64,000 nt of DNA from Maribacter_C sp947494565 (GCF_047345415.1 NZ_JBLFEP010000005.1:248001-312000), one strand, 5' to 3'. Positions 44,055 through 54,174 are shown, numbered from the stretch's first letter. The notes: generated by a model from the sequence alone, not told the origin. Translations and numbers: made by a program.

Positions 44055-44909
44055 ATGACGCGCGATTTCATACATATCAACGATTTTGTAATTCTTGTTG
44101 AGGAAGCCGATTCCCTTACGAAGGAGGTAGATTCTTGTTTTTTTGACGAACCCCTTATTGCCATAGCGTTTTATGGGTCTGGCAATGTAGATCTAGCGGT
44201 GAAATACGGTAGCAAACAAGATGATTTCACCTATACTAAGGGGCTGGCACTCTCTTTTTACGCCGACGAGAAGGTAGAATTTGAGCACACGGTAAGTCCG
44301 GGAAAAAGCCTAAAATGTATTGTGGTGGCAACTTCGCTTCGAAATTTAGAACATTTGCCCAATCAGGAGGGTGAAATATTTTCTGAACTGCTAGGGGCCT
44401 TGGTAAAGCCCAAAGATCATTATGTGGAAGGCCCCAGATTCTTTATGACGCCCGAAATGGAACGCATTGTCGATGCTTTCTTTTCCAACAACTATACGGG
44501 CAAGACAAAAATGATGTTTTTCAGAAGTCAGATTACGGCATTATTATCGCATTTTTTCGGTCAGCTTGCCATACAACAAGAAGAGTCTTCAAAACCAAGT
44601 TATAAGGCACAGCTCAATAAAGCGAGAGCTATTTTATTAGAGAATATCGATAACCCGCCGTCATTAACAGAGCTCTCTAAAGAGATAGGGTTCAATACCA
44701 CAAGACTGAAAAAAGAGTTCAAAGCTTTTTTCGGGGTACCGGTATTCAAATACCTACAAAATGAAAGGCTAGACTCCGCACACCAATTGATTAGCGAAAA
44801 AAAGGCAACTGTACAAGAAGCTGCGTGGCAAGTGGGCTACGATAGTTTGAGTTCGTTCTCCAATGCTTTTGCCAAAAAGTTCGGCTATCGCCCTAGTCAA
44901 ATCAAGTAG
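44055..44909 (+). CDS. AraC-family transcriptional regulator
   Basis: This 284-aa protein has an N-terminal ligand-type domain (about 1-125) of the PchR-like style and a C-terminal AraC double helix-turn-helix (about 185-284: SLTELSKEIGFNTTRLKKEFKAFFG and VQEAAWQVGYDSLSSFSNAFAKKFG). An AGGGAG sequence lies about 7 nt before the ATG. It is followed in the same orientation by a mini cytochrome c, DUF1772 and DUF5367 genes, which it may control. Confidence 0.87.
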   Translation: MTRDFIHINDFVILVEEADSLTKEVDSCFFDEPLIAIAFYGSGNVDLAVKYGSKQDDFTYTKGLALSFYADEKVEFEHTVSPGKSLKCIVVATSLRNLEHLPNQEGEIFSELLGALVKPKDHYVEGPRFFMTPEMERIVDAFFSNNYTGKTKMMFFRSQITALLSHFFGQLAIQQEESSKPSYKAQLNKARAILLENIDNPPSLTELSKEIGFNTTRLKKEFKAFFGVPVFKYLQNERLDSAHQLISEKKATVQEAAWQVGYDSLSSFSNAFAKKFGYRPSQIK

Positions 44910-45001
44910 CGCACTTTTCGAACAAATCATAGTTCCGCTCGAATAAACGATTCGAGTGAATCCTATGCAATTTTGTGTCATCATAAGTACTAAAACACAT
45001 C

Positions 45002-45367
45002 ATGATGACCACAATAGTAAAATTTATCTTCGGAATTACTCTCATATGTTTAGGAGAAGAGACTTCTAAAAAAGATTTGGTTCAAAACTACGTACCTGTC
45101 AAATCAGTCTATGGGATATCCGCCGATTCTACCCGATCAGTTGCATTCAAAATACTTACGAACAAGTGTAATGTCTGCCATGTTAGGCGCAATAGAAAAA
45201 GGATATTCACCCAAGAAAACATGAGCCCTTGGGCAGATGATGTTTACAAACAGGTATTCCTGAAAAAGCGGATGCCAAAAGGCAATAAAATCAAACTGAC
45301 CAACCAAGAATATCAAGAATTATTAACCTGGATAACTTCCACAAAAAATCAAAGCAATGGAATTTAA
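45002..45367 (+). CDS. Small haem-c protein, exported
   Basis: This 121-aa protein has an N-terminal signal (MMTTIVKFIFGITLICLG) and a single CNVCH haem-c site at about 57-61. A Met in ENMSPW or RMPKGNK can be the second axial ligand, as in the cytochrome-c-like haem-binding domain before DUF1772 genes. Redox role in the periplasm, partner unknown. It overlaps the next gene by 11 nt. Confidence 0.78.
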   Translation: MMTTIVKFIFGITLICLGEETSKKDLVQNYVPVKSVYGISADSTRSVAFKILTNKCNVCHVRRNRKRIFTQENMSPWADDVYKQVFLKKRMPKGNKIKLTNQEYQELLTWITSTKNQSNGI

Positions 45368-45851
45368 TATTAAAGCAATCATCTTAGTACTCGGCATCTT
45401 GTTTACAGGGCTCACAGCTGGTTTGTGTTTCACTTGGTCAAATACTGTCACCCCAGGTATCGGGAGATTGGACGACCTCGGCTTCTTACAATCTTTTCAA
45501 GTAATGAATCGCGCAATAATCAACCGTAGTTTCCTCATTATCTTTTTCGGACCGGTGGTACTCCTATTTGCCAATGCCTTTTTACATCGCAATGCGCACC
45601 CGGCTACGTTTTGGTCCTTTATGCTAGCTGCAACTCTATTTTTTATCGGCATCGGCCTCATTACGGTTTTCAAAAATGTTCCGCTTAATGAGATACTAGA
45701 CAAAACGATATTGGAAAACCTGACACCGATCGAACTCAAAGAATTGAGGTCGAAATTTGAGCACCCTTGGAACCGCTGGCACCTTAAGAGAACTATCGCA
45801 TCGTTTAGCGCCTTTGCATTATTGCTACTAGGAATTATATACAACAACTAA
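45357..45851 (+). CDS. DUF1772 (anthrone oxygenase-like) membrane protein
   Basis: This 164-aa protein has four hydrophobic segments and the DUF1772 pattern: LFTGLTAGLCFTWSNTVTPG, then FLQSFQVMNRAIIN and FEHPWNRWHLKRTI. Members are membrane proteins, some linked to anthrone oxidation, but most are uncharacterised. It overlaps the mini cytochrome c gene by 11 nt, so the two are coupled. Confidence 0.82.
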   Translation: MEFNIKAIILVLGILFTGLTAGLCFTWSNTVTPGIGRLDDLGFLQSFQVMNRAIINRSFLIIFFGPVVLLFANAFLHRNAHPATFWSFMLAATLFFIGIGLITVFKNVPLNEILDKTILENLTPIELKELRSKFEHPWNRWHLKRTIASFSAFALLLLGIIYNN

Positions 45852-45869
45852 ATACGAATCACGCTGCCC

Positions 45870-46295
45870 ATGGCAGATCAAAAAAAACGAACAGTTATGA
45901 AATTAGTACGAGCAATCAGTATCGGGATAGTCATTTGGATCATCGGAGTCAATTTGTATTCACTCTCCTACTACGTACCCATTTTGGAAGATGCGGAACA
46001 ACAAGCCAATATTTGGCTGTCCGTGGTAGTACTGCCAATCGTTTGGTTTGGCGCAAAACTATATTACGGCAAAGGTGTTAGAACCAATGCTTTTGAGGTC
46101 GGTCTCATTTTCTTTATTACATCGGCGATTTTAGACGCACTCATTACCGTACCCTTCACAATACTACCTTATGGAGGCACTTATTATGACTTCTTTATCG
46201 ATTTCGGCTTTTGGTTCATTGGTCTAGAGTTTATAGCCGTAACGATAGTATACCGGTACGCCAAATTTTCTATAGAAAAACAAACACAATCATAA
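45870..46295 (+). CDS. DUF5367-like four-TM membrane protein
   Basis: This 141-aa protein has hydrophobic segments at about 12-32, 46-63, 75-97 and 108-128, and the pattern TSAILDALITVPF and YYDFFIDFGFWFIGLEF. It looks like DUF5367. Function unknown. It starts 18 nt after the DUF1772 gene. Confidence 0.7.
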   Translation: MADQKKRTVMKLVRAISIGIVIWIIGVNLYSLSYYVPILEDAEQQANIWLSVVVLPIVWFGAKLYYGKGVRTNAFEVGLIFFITSAILDALITVPFTILPYGGTYYDFFIDFGFWFIGLEFIAVTIVYRYAKFSIEKQTQS

Positions 46296-46391
46296 GCCAC
46301 GGATTTAAAGAATCGGCTTCAAACCAAAGTTTACGCCACATTAAAATGAACGCTTAGAAACACAATTTAAATATCAAAAATTATCAATCTG

Positions 46392-46407
46392 CCTGTCAGC
46401 GGACGGG
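46392..46407. repeat. Short REP-like palindrome
   Basis: CCTGTC (46392-46397), AGCG loop, GACGGG (46402-46407). The arm resembles the ends of the 115-nt element at 33040-33154. Confidence 0.3.
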
Positions 46408-46424
46408 TTTAAAACAATAGAAAA

Positions 46425-47270
46425 ATGAAAACAGAAAACATCTTAGTAATTGGAGGAACTGGTAAAACAGGAAGAAGAATCGTAACACAATTAGAAGCAA
46501 TGGGGCACCAAGTACGTGTTGGCTCAAGGTCAAACAGCCCATCATTTGACTGGCACCAACCAGAAGATTGGCCAACCGCATTCGAAGGAATGGATAAGGT
46601 TTATATCACCTATCAACCCGACTTGGCCGTTCCAGGGGCCCTGGAAGCCATTGAAGAATTGGTCAAAGTCTCAAGAAGAGCTAAAATCAAAAAGTTGGTA
46701 TTACTCTCTGGAAAAGGAGAACGAGAAGCACAACTGTGCGAACAGGTCGTGATACACTCAGGATTGGACTTTACCATCATAAGAGCAAGCTGGTTCAACC
46801 AGAACTTTAGTGAAAACTTTTTATTGGAACCTATCTTAGAGGGGGTAGTTGCACTGCCCCAGGCAGAAGCTCAAATACCATGGGTCGATGCCGACGATAT
46901 TGCCGAAGTGGCGGTCAAAGCTTTAGTAGAAGATGTACATAATGGACAGATCTATGAGCTCACTGGCCCACGTACACTTACCTTTAAGGATGCGGTATCG
47001 GAAATTTCAAAAGCTAGTAACCGCAATATCACTTTCATTCCGATTTCAATTCAGGAATATGGAGACGAAATGCGCAAGGCCAGTGTTCCCGAAGACTTTG
47101 TCTGGTTAATAGAATACTTGTTTACCGAAGTTTTAGGTAACCCTGAGCTAGCGGAAATATCACACGACATTGAAAAAGTGTTAGGCAGAAAGCCAATTGA
47201 TTTTAGTGAATATGCGCAAAACATTGCCAAAACCGGTATCTGGAATACATCGATTGAACAAGTGAACTAA
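46425..47270 (+). CDS. NmrA-like NAD(P)-binding protein
   Basis: This 281-aa atypical SDR has the Rossmann motif ILVIGGTGKTGRRI near the N-terminus, then VLLSGKGE, IIRASWFNQNFSENF, and WVDADDIAEVAVKAL, LTGPRTLTFKDAV. It lacks a clear YxxxK pair, as in NmrA/NmrA-like redox sensors and quinone-oxidoreductase-type proteins. It is downstream of the DUF5367 gene by 129 nt and ends with a strong hairpin. Confidence 0.85.
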   Translation: MKTENILVIGGTGKTGRRIVTQLEAMGHQVRVGSRSNSPSFDWHQPEDWPTAFEGMDKVYITYQPDLAVPGALEAIEELVKVSRRAKIKKLVLLSGKGEREAQLCEQVVIHSGLDFTIIRASWFNQNFSENFLLEPILEGVVALPQAEAQIPWVDADDIAEVAVKALVEDVHNGQIYELTGPRTLTFKDAVSEISKASNRNITFIPISIQEYGDEMRKASVPEDFVWLIEYLFTEVLGNPELAEISHDIEKVLGRKPIDFSEYAQNIAKTGIWNTSIEQVN

Positions 47271-47279
47271 ACCGACCTT

Positions 47280-47313
47280 CATCGGGGAACCGCCGTGAAA
47301 GGGTTCCCCGATG
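47280..47313 (+). terminator. Strong hairpin after the NmrA-like gene
   Basis: CATCGGGGAACC (47280-47291) and GGTTCCCCGATG (47302-47313) form a perfect 12-bp stem with a 10-nt loop, 9 nt after the stop codon. No T-run follows. Confidence 0.6.
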
Positions 47314-47674
47314 GAGATTATGTTCGGCTCAGCAAAGTAACCTAGTTCAACTAAAATTAAAGAACCACGCCATGGCCTACCATCATAAAACTCACCAAAG
47401 TAGCCGGTGTCTTAATCGTTCTGAGATTGAAAACGCTAAAAACTCAAAATAAAAGGTTTCAATTGAACGGGTACTAAAAACAAGTATTGTACATAGTAGG
47501 AATGCATTACTAGCACTAAGCGAAGTAATGCGAAACGATATCGATAGTAGTTTGGTCTATTCTTTAAACAAAGAGAATTATGCCGAAGTGTAACCAAATG
47601 ATTAAATTCGATACGAATAGTTCAACCGAGTTTAAGTTTAATAACTAGTCAACCTAAGCGATAGTAATAGACCC
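47314..47674. other. Gap before the DUF6090 gene
   Basis: About 361 nt with no gene, RNA or clear promoter seen. Confidence 0.35.
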
Positions 47675-48442
47675 ATGCTAAAGTTCTTTCGAAAAATCAG
47701 GCAGCAACTGGTGCGCGAAAAAAAAATTCGCAACTATCTGATATATGCTATCGGTGAAATCATCCTTGTGGTCATCGGCATATTAATTGCCCTGGCCATC
47801 AACAATGCCAAGCAGAAAAAGGTGTTGGCGCAAAAAGAACAGATCTACCTGAAAGGACTGTATTCGGAATTTGAGACCAGTCGGGAAAAACTGCAAGAGC
47901 TGATCACGGTCAATGAGCAGAACTATGAGGGGGCAAAGCAGCTTCTAGAGTTTACGGCCAATCAAGACCTTCTACCATCCGAAGCACAATTTTCGAAGCT
48001 ACTGTATCAATCGTTCAATTTCGATATTGCCTTTAACCCGAACAACTCGCTTTTAAATGAGATGATCAGCTCCGGTAGCTTAAAAGACATTTCCAATACA
48101 GCCTTGAGAATACAGCTGACCAATTGGGTCGCTACTTTGGATGATATCACTCGCCAAGAGGAAGACCTCGGTAATCAAAGGCAAAAAGTCTTGGATATGT
48201 TCCGAAATGATGACTATAGCATTAGAACCATTTTTGAATATGCCAACGTCGATCAACAGAAGCGCTCTTTAATAGAGGCCAATAACTTGAGTAATCTGAA
48301 TTTGTTACGGTCTGTGGCTTTTGAGAACAATATGTTCATGTTTTATTTGACTAGTTTATCTACAGAAGCTTCCCATTACGATCCACTGATGAAGAACCTT
48401 GACACTATTCTAGAGTTGATCGAAATTGAACTGAAAGAATGA
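47675..48442 (+). CDS. DUF6090 family membrane protein
   Basis: This 255-aa protein has the DUF6090 N-terminus: MLKFFRKIRQQLVREKK, then one TM in YLIYAIGEIILVVIGILIALAI (about 25-46), then an extracytoplasmic helical domain rich in coiled-coil-like heptads. It is common and multicopy in Flavobacteriia; the function is unknown. Confidence 0.85.
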   Translation: MLKFFRKIRQQLVREKKIRNYLIYAIGEIILVVIGILIALAINNAKQKKVLAQKEQIYLKGLYSEFETSREKLQELITVNEQNYEGAKQLLEFTANQDLLPSEAQFSKLLYQSFNFDIAFNPNNSLLNEMISSGSLKDISNTALRIQLTNWVATLDDITRQEEDLGNQRQKVLDMFRNDDYSIRTIFEYANVDQQKRSLIEANNLSNLNLLRSVAFENNMFMFYLTSLSTEASHYDPLMKNLDTILELIEIELKE

Positions 48443-49014
48443 TTGTTACTTATTTTAAGGGGCTGTAATTGCGGTGCGCGCTCAAGCATAAGGGTCTTTT
48501 TAGAATGCTAATGACCCATCATGCGCTCCAAAAAAAAGTTCGGTAATTCCTCTCCATCATTTTAAGGGCAAATTGACCGTTTTATTTTATTGATATACAA
48601 GGATCTAAGTCCATTTCATCGCCTCTAAGCCCGTAATTCAGGTACATATACGAATTGTGGAATATTCGATTTTATTCATTCCATACCCCTCTAATGAACA
48701 CTTTTTCCTATTTTTACCCCAACAGGTTTGCCACACAAGTAGATGCCCGAACACTACAGATTTACGGCATCGAATGACAGGAATGACTTTATTCTGGAAA
48801 ACCTTAGGAACTATTCATCGTCCTACACTAGTTCATATGGGTTGACGCAAGTCACAATGCAGTTTTAAAAATATATGTTTAGGTGGGTTTGAAAATTCTG
48901 AAAAGACCCGGGCTACCTACCATTCGCATTGTTGAAAGTATTTCCCTGCAAATCGCAATGGCTTGTTGAAGCTAACAACTAATATAAGTTTTATATCAAA
49001 AAGGAGTCCTTCTC
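48443..49014. other. Leader region of the hybrid two-component gene
   Basis: About 572 nt. A short open frame (48657-48845) has no family likeness and is not called. An AAGGAG Shine-Dalgarno-type sequence at 49001-49006 lies 8 nt before GTG 49015. Confidence 0.4.
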
Positions 49015-52000
49015 GTGTTGTATCGTACTATGAATAAATTGTTTATCTATTCAGTGCTTTTTTGTGTCGTTTGTATTTCCCACGCCCAAAAAAAACCGCG
49101 CTTTATCCATTTAGAGTATCGAATAAGTGACCACACCTATCAATCCGTATCCATGGCCCAAGATACATTGGGATATATGTGGATTTCACATATTAAGGGG
49201 ATCAGTAAATACAATGGATACGGCTTTGAATTCATACACTATAAAGAGATCTTTCACAAAGAAAGACAATCAGATAAGTTAGACCGTATTATTTGTGATT
49301 CCCAGGGTACCATTTGGATGGTATCTCAAAATGGGGAAATATCAAAAACGAATAAGAAAGGAGGATTTTCATCCTTATCGCAAGAAGGTGGAATGTTTCA
49401 GTCTCATAAGGTAAGTCAATTTCTAGCGACTGAAAACCAAAACTGGATTGCCACCAAGTCAGGAAAGATCTTGTCTTATGATCTTAAAGAGGAGACACTT
49501 GTAGAGCTAACAACGTTGCCGGTAAACCTTCAGCCCATTATAAGTCGTGGTACTATGGTGCTATCATCCCATGAATTATACCTCATCTCAACTAGAGGAG
49601 AACTATTCGTATATGATATGACCACCGATCGCTTAGAGGAAATAGATCTAGATACCAAAGGCGAGGTCATCTTCAATACCGGAATGATTTTGGACGGAAA
49701 CCAACGATTGTGGATAGCGACAAATTCGCCCAATCTAGGACCAATGATATATGACATACAAAGCAAGGAGTTTGTTCAGAATGACGTTTTAAAAGTAGAA
49801 ACGTTGGAAAAAATGAAAGAGAATTTTTCTTCGATCTTTATGGATTCAAAAGGAACGATATGGGCAGGTACCGATGGCAACGGTCTCTATAAAATCAATC
49901 CCGAGACAGGAGAACTTTCTATTTTCAATTATGATATTTTCGATAGTGCCTCCATAAGTAGCAATACGGTAATCGATATTTTTGAAGACCACTTACAAAA
50001 CCTTTGGATAGCCAATAATTATGGGGAAATCAACGTCTTATCAAATAAAGAGAATGACTTGATCCACTATCACTCAGGTGCCATAAAAAATAGTCCTTCA
50101 GTGGTTATGGCTTCCTACAAGGAAAAAGATGGTACCCTATGGTTCGGTACTGATGGTAAGGGCATGGTTCGGGTCTCACCGGATGGTAGTGAGAAGCAGT
50201 ATTTGGTAAATGAAGATTTCAGTAACGGTTTTTACATTGAGAATATTACAGCAGACGATATCGGTAATCTATGGGTTTCAAGTCAGGTCAATGGTGTTTG
50301 GATTTTTGACAAAAAGAGTGGGACTGCGGAAAAATTGATTCTAGTCGACAATCAGGGTGTCAAGGCCTCTATCTGTCTTGAGATTTTTAAAGATTCAAAA
50401 AAACGTATGTGGATCAGAACGGGTCAAGGTGTATTTGTCTATGATGCGCAACGTCGATTCTTGGCTAATTTCAAGGCAGAATCTGCCGGGTCATTGTCCG
50501 AAAATTTATGCGGTAGCATTGCAGAAGATGAACAGGGGTATATTTGGCTGGGGTTTCCACTTGGACTTTATCAATTTAATGAAGATCTACAAGACTTCTC
50601 GAATTCAACACTTAAACGTGCTACCTACCCCAATGAAACCGTAGCACGAAAAGGTTCGGTATTGTTAAGGGATATCGTTTCAGTAGAAAATAAATTATGG
50701 ATGTTAGATTTAAATGGAGACTTATTGACCTACTCGAAAAATACCAAGGAATTTTTCTTCTACAAAGACGACCCAAGATTCACAGACGTTGATTTCAAGT
50801 CGATCGAAGTACAGAATTCCAACAACCTATGGATTGGTTCGAATAAAGGACTTTGGCATTTGGACCTCGTAAAAGACCAGCATACGACCTATTTCAAATC
50901 AGATGGGTTCTTAGACGATGCATTCCTTAAAAGTTCATATAAGGATAGCGATGGCAACTTGTACTTCGGTTCCCGTATTGGTATCAACTATTTCTCCCCT
51001 AAAGAACTCACAAAAAAAAGACCATCCGCTAAATTGTTCATTGAAGGTATCGAGATTCTGAATAAGCCCGCAGTGTCAATTATCCCGGATCAAATACATA
51101 CCACTGTCCAGAATATAGGGCACATTGACCTAGATCATGACCAGGCTTCTTTTTCTTTTAACTATGTTGCCCTAGACAATGTGCTCAGTCCGAGCTTCCA
51201 CTACGCTCATCGTTTAGTGGGCTATGATGACAATTGGACGAATTCCGACACACCTTCTAAAGCTTCGTATACGAACATCCTTCCGGGAGATTATGAGTTT
51301 CACGTAAGAGCAGGTACCAATAGGGGTAATTGGGACTTGGGTCAAAAAACGATCAGGGTACATGTTGCCGCCCCTTTCTATAAACAGAATTGGGCTATCG
51401 TACTATACATTTTGATTGCCTTAACCCTTATTTATGCACTATACAGATGGGTCTCTTTAAAGAATAGATTGATTACCGAAGAATTGAATCACCAGGCAGA
51501 TAAGACCCGATATGATTTAAAGATGAACTTTTTTGCCAAAATATCGCACGAGATTCAGACTCCTCTGACCCTTATTTTGATTCCTATCGAAAATATGATG
51601 GAAAATGCGGCGAAAAGTGGCAATGAACTATTACAGAAGCGTTTGAAGATGATATCCAATAATGCCAGACGATTGTCTCGCATCGTTTTTGAATTGACCA
51701 CCGTACGTAATAAAGAATTGAAGCAATTGAAATTAAATGTTGCTGAATACAATATCGTAAAAGAGGTAAAGGAAATCGCATCCTCATTTAAGGAACAAGC
51801 AGAACTAAAGAAAATCGACTTCCAGACCACCTACCCAAAAAAGAATTTCAACATCTGGTATGATAAAGATAAAATAGAGCACGTTCTATATAACCTTTTT
51901 TCAAATGCATTCAAGTTTACACCTGAAGGGGGTAGCGTGAAACTCAGCATATGGGAAAACCTTGAAGAAGAGAAGGTCATGTTAAGTATCAAGGACACCG

Positions 52001-53115
52001 GGCCGGGTATCCCCAAAGAATCTTTGAAACATATATTTGAACTGTTCTATCAGGTAGAAACAGGAAAAAAATATTTGGGTATGGGTATCGGCCTAGCATT
52101 GGTCAAAGAGCTCATCGACTTACATCATGGTTCGATCGAGGTAACTTCAAATAGTGAAAAAGGAACCTGTTTCACCATTGGCCTATTAATGAAAGAAAGT
52201 ACGTTTTCAGCACACGAAAAGCTGAATACCGGTTCTTCAATTGAAGTCGCAAACACGATCAACCATAGATACGAACATGTTGAAGTAGATCATATCTCAG
52301 ATGACTTTACCAAGACCATTCTTATCGTAGAAGACAATTTTGAACTTCAAGATTATTTAAAGAAAATTTTTGGGGAGTACTTTAACGTACTAACCGCCAA
52401 TAACGGCATGAAAGGCTTTGAATTAGCCAAAAAACAACTTCCGAATCTTATTCTCAGTGACATTATGATGCCCGAATTAGACGGTATCGAGATGACCAAA
52501 ATGCTTCGAAAAAATCTGGTTACCGCCCATATTCCGGTTATTCTATTGACTGCGGAAAAAACACAGGTCAATAAGATCATGGCTTTACAAGTGGGCGCCA
52601 TTGAATACTTGAACAAACCATTCAATGTAAATGAACTCATCTTAAAAACGAACAACATTATTACACGGGGTGATCGGTTGAAATCAAAGTTCAAATCTGA
52701 TCTGTTAGGTACCCCAAAGCAACATGAAGTAAAATCCAAAGATGAAACCTTTCTTGAAAACTTAGTTGAATTGATTGAAAAGCATATGGCGAATCCCGAT
52801 TTCAAAGTCGAAGAACTTTCAAAAGACCTACATATCAGCTATTCCGTCATCTATAAGAAATTTCAAAGGTTGACCGGTAAGACCATTGTTGATTTTGTAC
52901 GTTCGATGCGCTTAAGAAAAGCGGCCATGTATTTGACCGAGAGTAATTTTTCGGTAGCTGAATCAGCGTTTTCCGTCGGTTTTAACGATCCTAAGTACTT
53001 CTCTAAATGCTTTAAGAACGAGTTTGGCGTGTCGCCTTTCGCATACAAAAAACGTTACCTTGAAAATCAAAATTTACAAAATAGTCCAATTATTACCCCT
53101 GAAGATATGGTATAG
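49015..53115 (+). CDS. Hybrid two-component system sensor-regulator (HTCS)
   Basis: This 1366-aa single-polypeptide system has a signal peptide; Reg_prop propeller repeats at about 30-690 (GTIWAGTDGNGLYKIN, TLWFGTDGKGMVRV); Y_Y_Y domain at about 715-790; TM at about 795-817; histidine kinase with phospho-acceptor His845 in FFAKISHEIQTPL; ATPase N/G boxes (NLFSNAFKF, DTGPGIP, GMGIGLALVK); receiver with Asp1149 in LILSDIMMPELDG; and an AraC helix-turn-helix at the C-terminus (about 1255-1350). It senses glycan fragments in the periplasm and controls a PUL. No PUL touches it here. GTG 49015 is supported by AAGGAG; ATG 49030 is the alternative. Confidence 0.93.
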   Translation: MLYRTMNKLFIYSVLFCVVCISHAQKKPRFIHLEYRISDHTYQSVSMAQDTLGYMWISHIKGISKYNGYGFEFIHYKEIFHKERQSDKLDRIICDSQGTIWMVSQNGEISKTNKKGGFSSLSQEGGMFQSHKVSQFLATENQNWIATKSGKILSYDLKEETLVELTTLPVNLQPIISRGTMVLSSHELYLISTRGELFVYDMTTDRLEEIDLDTKGEVIFNTGMILDGNQRLWIATNSPNLGPMIYDIQSKEFVQNDVLKVETLEKMKENFSSIFMDSKGTIWAGTDGNGLYKINPETGELSIFNYDIFDSASISSNTVIDIFEDHLQNLWIANNYGEINVLSNKENDLIHYHSGAIKNSPSVVMASYKEKDGTLWFGTDGKGMVRVSPDGSEKQYLVNEDFSNGFYIENITADDIGNLWVSSQVNGVWIFDKKSGTAEKLILVDNQGVKASICLEIFKDSKKRMWIRTGQGVFVYDAQRRFLANFKAESAGSLSENLCGSIAEDEQGYIWLGFPLGLYQFNEDLQDFSNSTLKRATYPNETVARKGSVLLRDIVSVENKLWMLDLNGDLLTYSKNTKEFFFYKDDPRFTDVDFKSIEVQNSNNLWIGSNKGLWHLDLVKDQHTTYFKSDGFLDDAFLKSSYKDSDGNLYFGSRIGINYFSPKELTKKRPSAKLFIEGIEILNKPAVSIIPDQIHTTVQNIGHIDLDHDQASFSFNYVALDNVLSPSFHYAHRLVGYDDNWTNSDTPSKASYTNILPGDYEFHVRAGTNRGNWDLGQKTIRVHVAAPFYKQNWAIVLYILIALTLIYALYRWVSLKNRLITEELNHQADKTRYDLKMNFFAKISHEIQTPLTLILIPIENMMENAAKSGNELLQKRLKMISNNARRLSRIVFELTTVRNKELKQLKLNVAEYNIVKEVKEIASSFKEQAELKKIDFQTTYPKKNFNIWYDKDKIEHVLYNLFSNAFKFTPEGGSVKLSIWENLEEEKVMLSIKDTGPGIPKESLKHIFELFYQVETGKKYLGMGIGLALVKELIDLHHGSIEVTSNSEKGTCFTIGLLMKESTFSAHEKLNTGSSIEVANTINHRYEHVEVDHISDDFTKTILIVEDNFELQDYLKKIFGEYFNVLTANNGMKGFELAKKQLPNLILSDIMMPELDGIEMTKMLRKNLVTAHIPVILLTAEKTQVNKIMALQVGAIEYLNKPFNVNELILKTNNIITRGDRLKSKFKSDLLGTPKQHEVKSKDETFLENLVELIEKHMANPDFKVEELSKDLHISYSVIYKKFQRLTGKTIVDFVRSMRLRKAAMYLTESNFSVAESAFSVGFNDPKYFSKCFKNEFGVSPFAYKKRYLENQNLQNSPIITPEDMV

Positions 53116-53141
53116 CGAGAAGCAACTCTCATTTCAGATTG

Positions 53142-53894
53142 TTAAAACTCAAAAGACGAAGCCGGTTCGTCATGGAGGTCCGCTGGTTTCCTATTCGGAT
53201 TCTGGTGCAAGTAGGTATTGACCATATCATACCCCACTGCATAGGCCGTCCATGATGGGATGGAATCGCCAATACCAAAAAACCAGGCGTCATGGTCGTA
53301 TGAAGTCTCGTGCCAAACCATGCGTGCTATCCCTTTCCAATCTTCCAATTCCTGGCCGGTCAAGACTACGGACCAGGGCGGTGGTTCGATTCCGGCGACC
53401 TGCATTGAAAAATGATCGGCGAGACCTTCTGATACCATAGCCTCAAATAAGGTAGTACCATAGCCAACAGAAAGCCTTCGTTTGGCGTGGTGGGCTTCAT
53501 GGGCTATCATTGGAAACAGATATCCCTCCAAAGAACGTTCCAAATCCGTAAAAGAAGTATCGATTACAATAAGGATTTCCGTTTCGCTAGGGTTGTATCC
53601 CCCAATACCTAAACCCGGAATCACAAGCCTTGGATCATCAATAATGCGTATCAAGAGATTGTCTACCGGCATTATCCGGTTCACGGCTAGCATAGCTTGG
53701 GCCACCTTATCTTGAATACTGACTTGCTGGGTATCCGAAAGTCCTTTGTGTTCAAAAGAAAGGCAACTGTTCGTTCCGGAGATGGACATCGAACCCGCGC
53801 CACACATTTGTTCTCCATCAGAACTGGAGCATTGAGAAAGAAATGTCAATACGCTGATTACGAACAAAATCGATATGGTATTGTAAGTCCTCAT
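53142..53894 (-). CDS. DUF2268-type zinc protease lipoprotein
   Basis: This 250-aa protein has a lipoprotein signal ending LSQCSSS (Cys22). The zinc site HEAHH in MIAHEAHHAKRR and the downstream EAMVSEGLADHF fit the DUF2268 predicted Zn-dependent protease family. Extracytoplasmic; the substrate is unknown. It is convergent with the HTCS gene (26 nt between stops). Confidence 0.8.
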   Translation of the reverse strand: MRTYNTISILFVISVLTFLSQCSSSDGEQMCGAGSMSISGTNSCLSFEHKGLSDTQQVSIQDKVAQAMLAVNRIMPVDNLLIRIIDDPRLVIPGLGIGGYNPSETEILIVIDTSFTDLERSLEGYLFPMIAHEAHHAKRRLSVGYGTTLFEAMVSEGLADHFSMQVAGIEPPPWSVVLTGQELEDWKGIARMVWHETSYDHDAWFFGIGDSIPSWTAYAVGYDMVNTYLHQNPNRKPADLHDEPASSFEF

Positions 53895-54022
53895 TGATCT
53901 TTAATTATGCAAAAACATCTTCTAACTCACTTTTCCCATTTTTAAGAGCAACCCTTTGTTGGTTTTTGACTCTTTAAAGTACTCCCCGTATACATGAACA
54001 TTTTTGAAATAGAAAGAATCAG

Positions 54023-54130
54023 ATGAATTCATTAAGCTACTTTATTGCGCTTACGGCCCTTATTATTTCATCCAATGTAATCCTCTATATTGTGCTGGGG
54101 TTACTAAAAAATAGAATTGACCAGAACTGA
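54023..54130 (+). CDS. Possible 35-aa single-TM small protein
   Basis: ATG 54023 to TGA 54128-54130 encodes 35 residues with one hydrophobic span (SYFIALTALIISSNVILYIV) and a basic end (KNRIDQN). The composition is that of a bitopic membrane peptide. It stands alone on the plus strand between two minus-strand genes. No ribosome binding site or promoter is evident, so it may be chance. Confidence 0.4.
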   Translation: MNSLSYFIALTALIISSNVILYIVLGLLKNRIDQN

Positions 54131-54174
54131 TCATCAATGGTGCTCTGGCAATGAATTAACGGAGTCCCCTGCCC

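Noticed and set aside
48657..48845. 62-codon plus-strand frame before the HTCS gene
   Set aside because: Composition is unlike a protein of this genome, with no motif or ribosome binding site.
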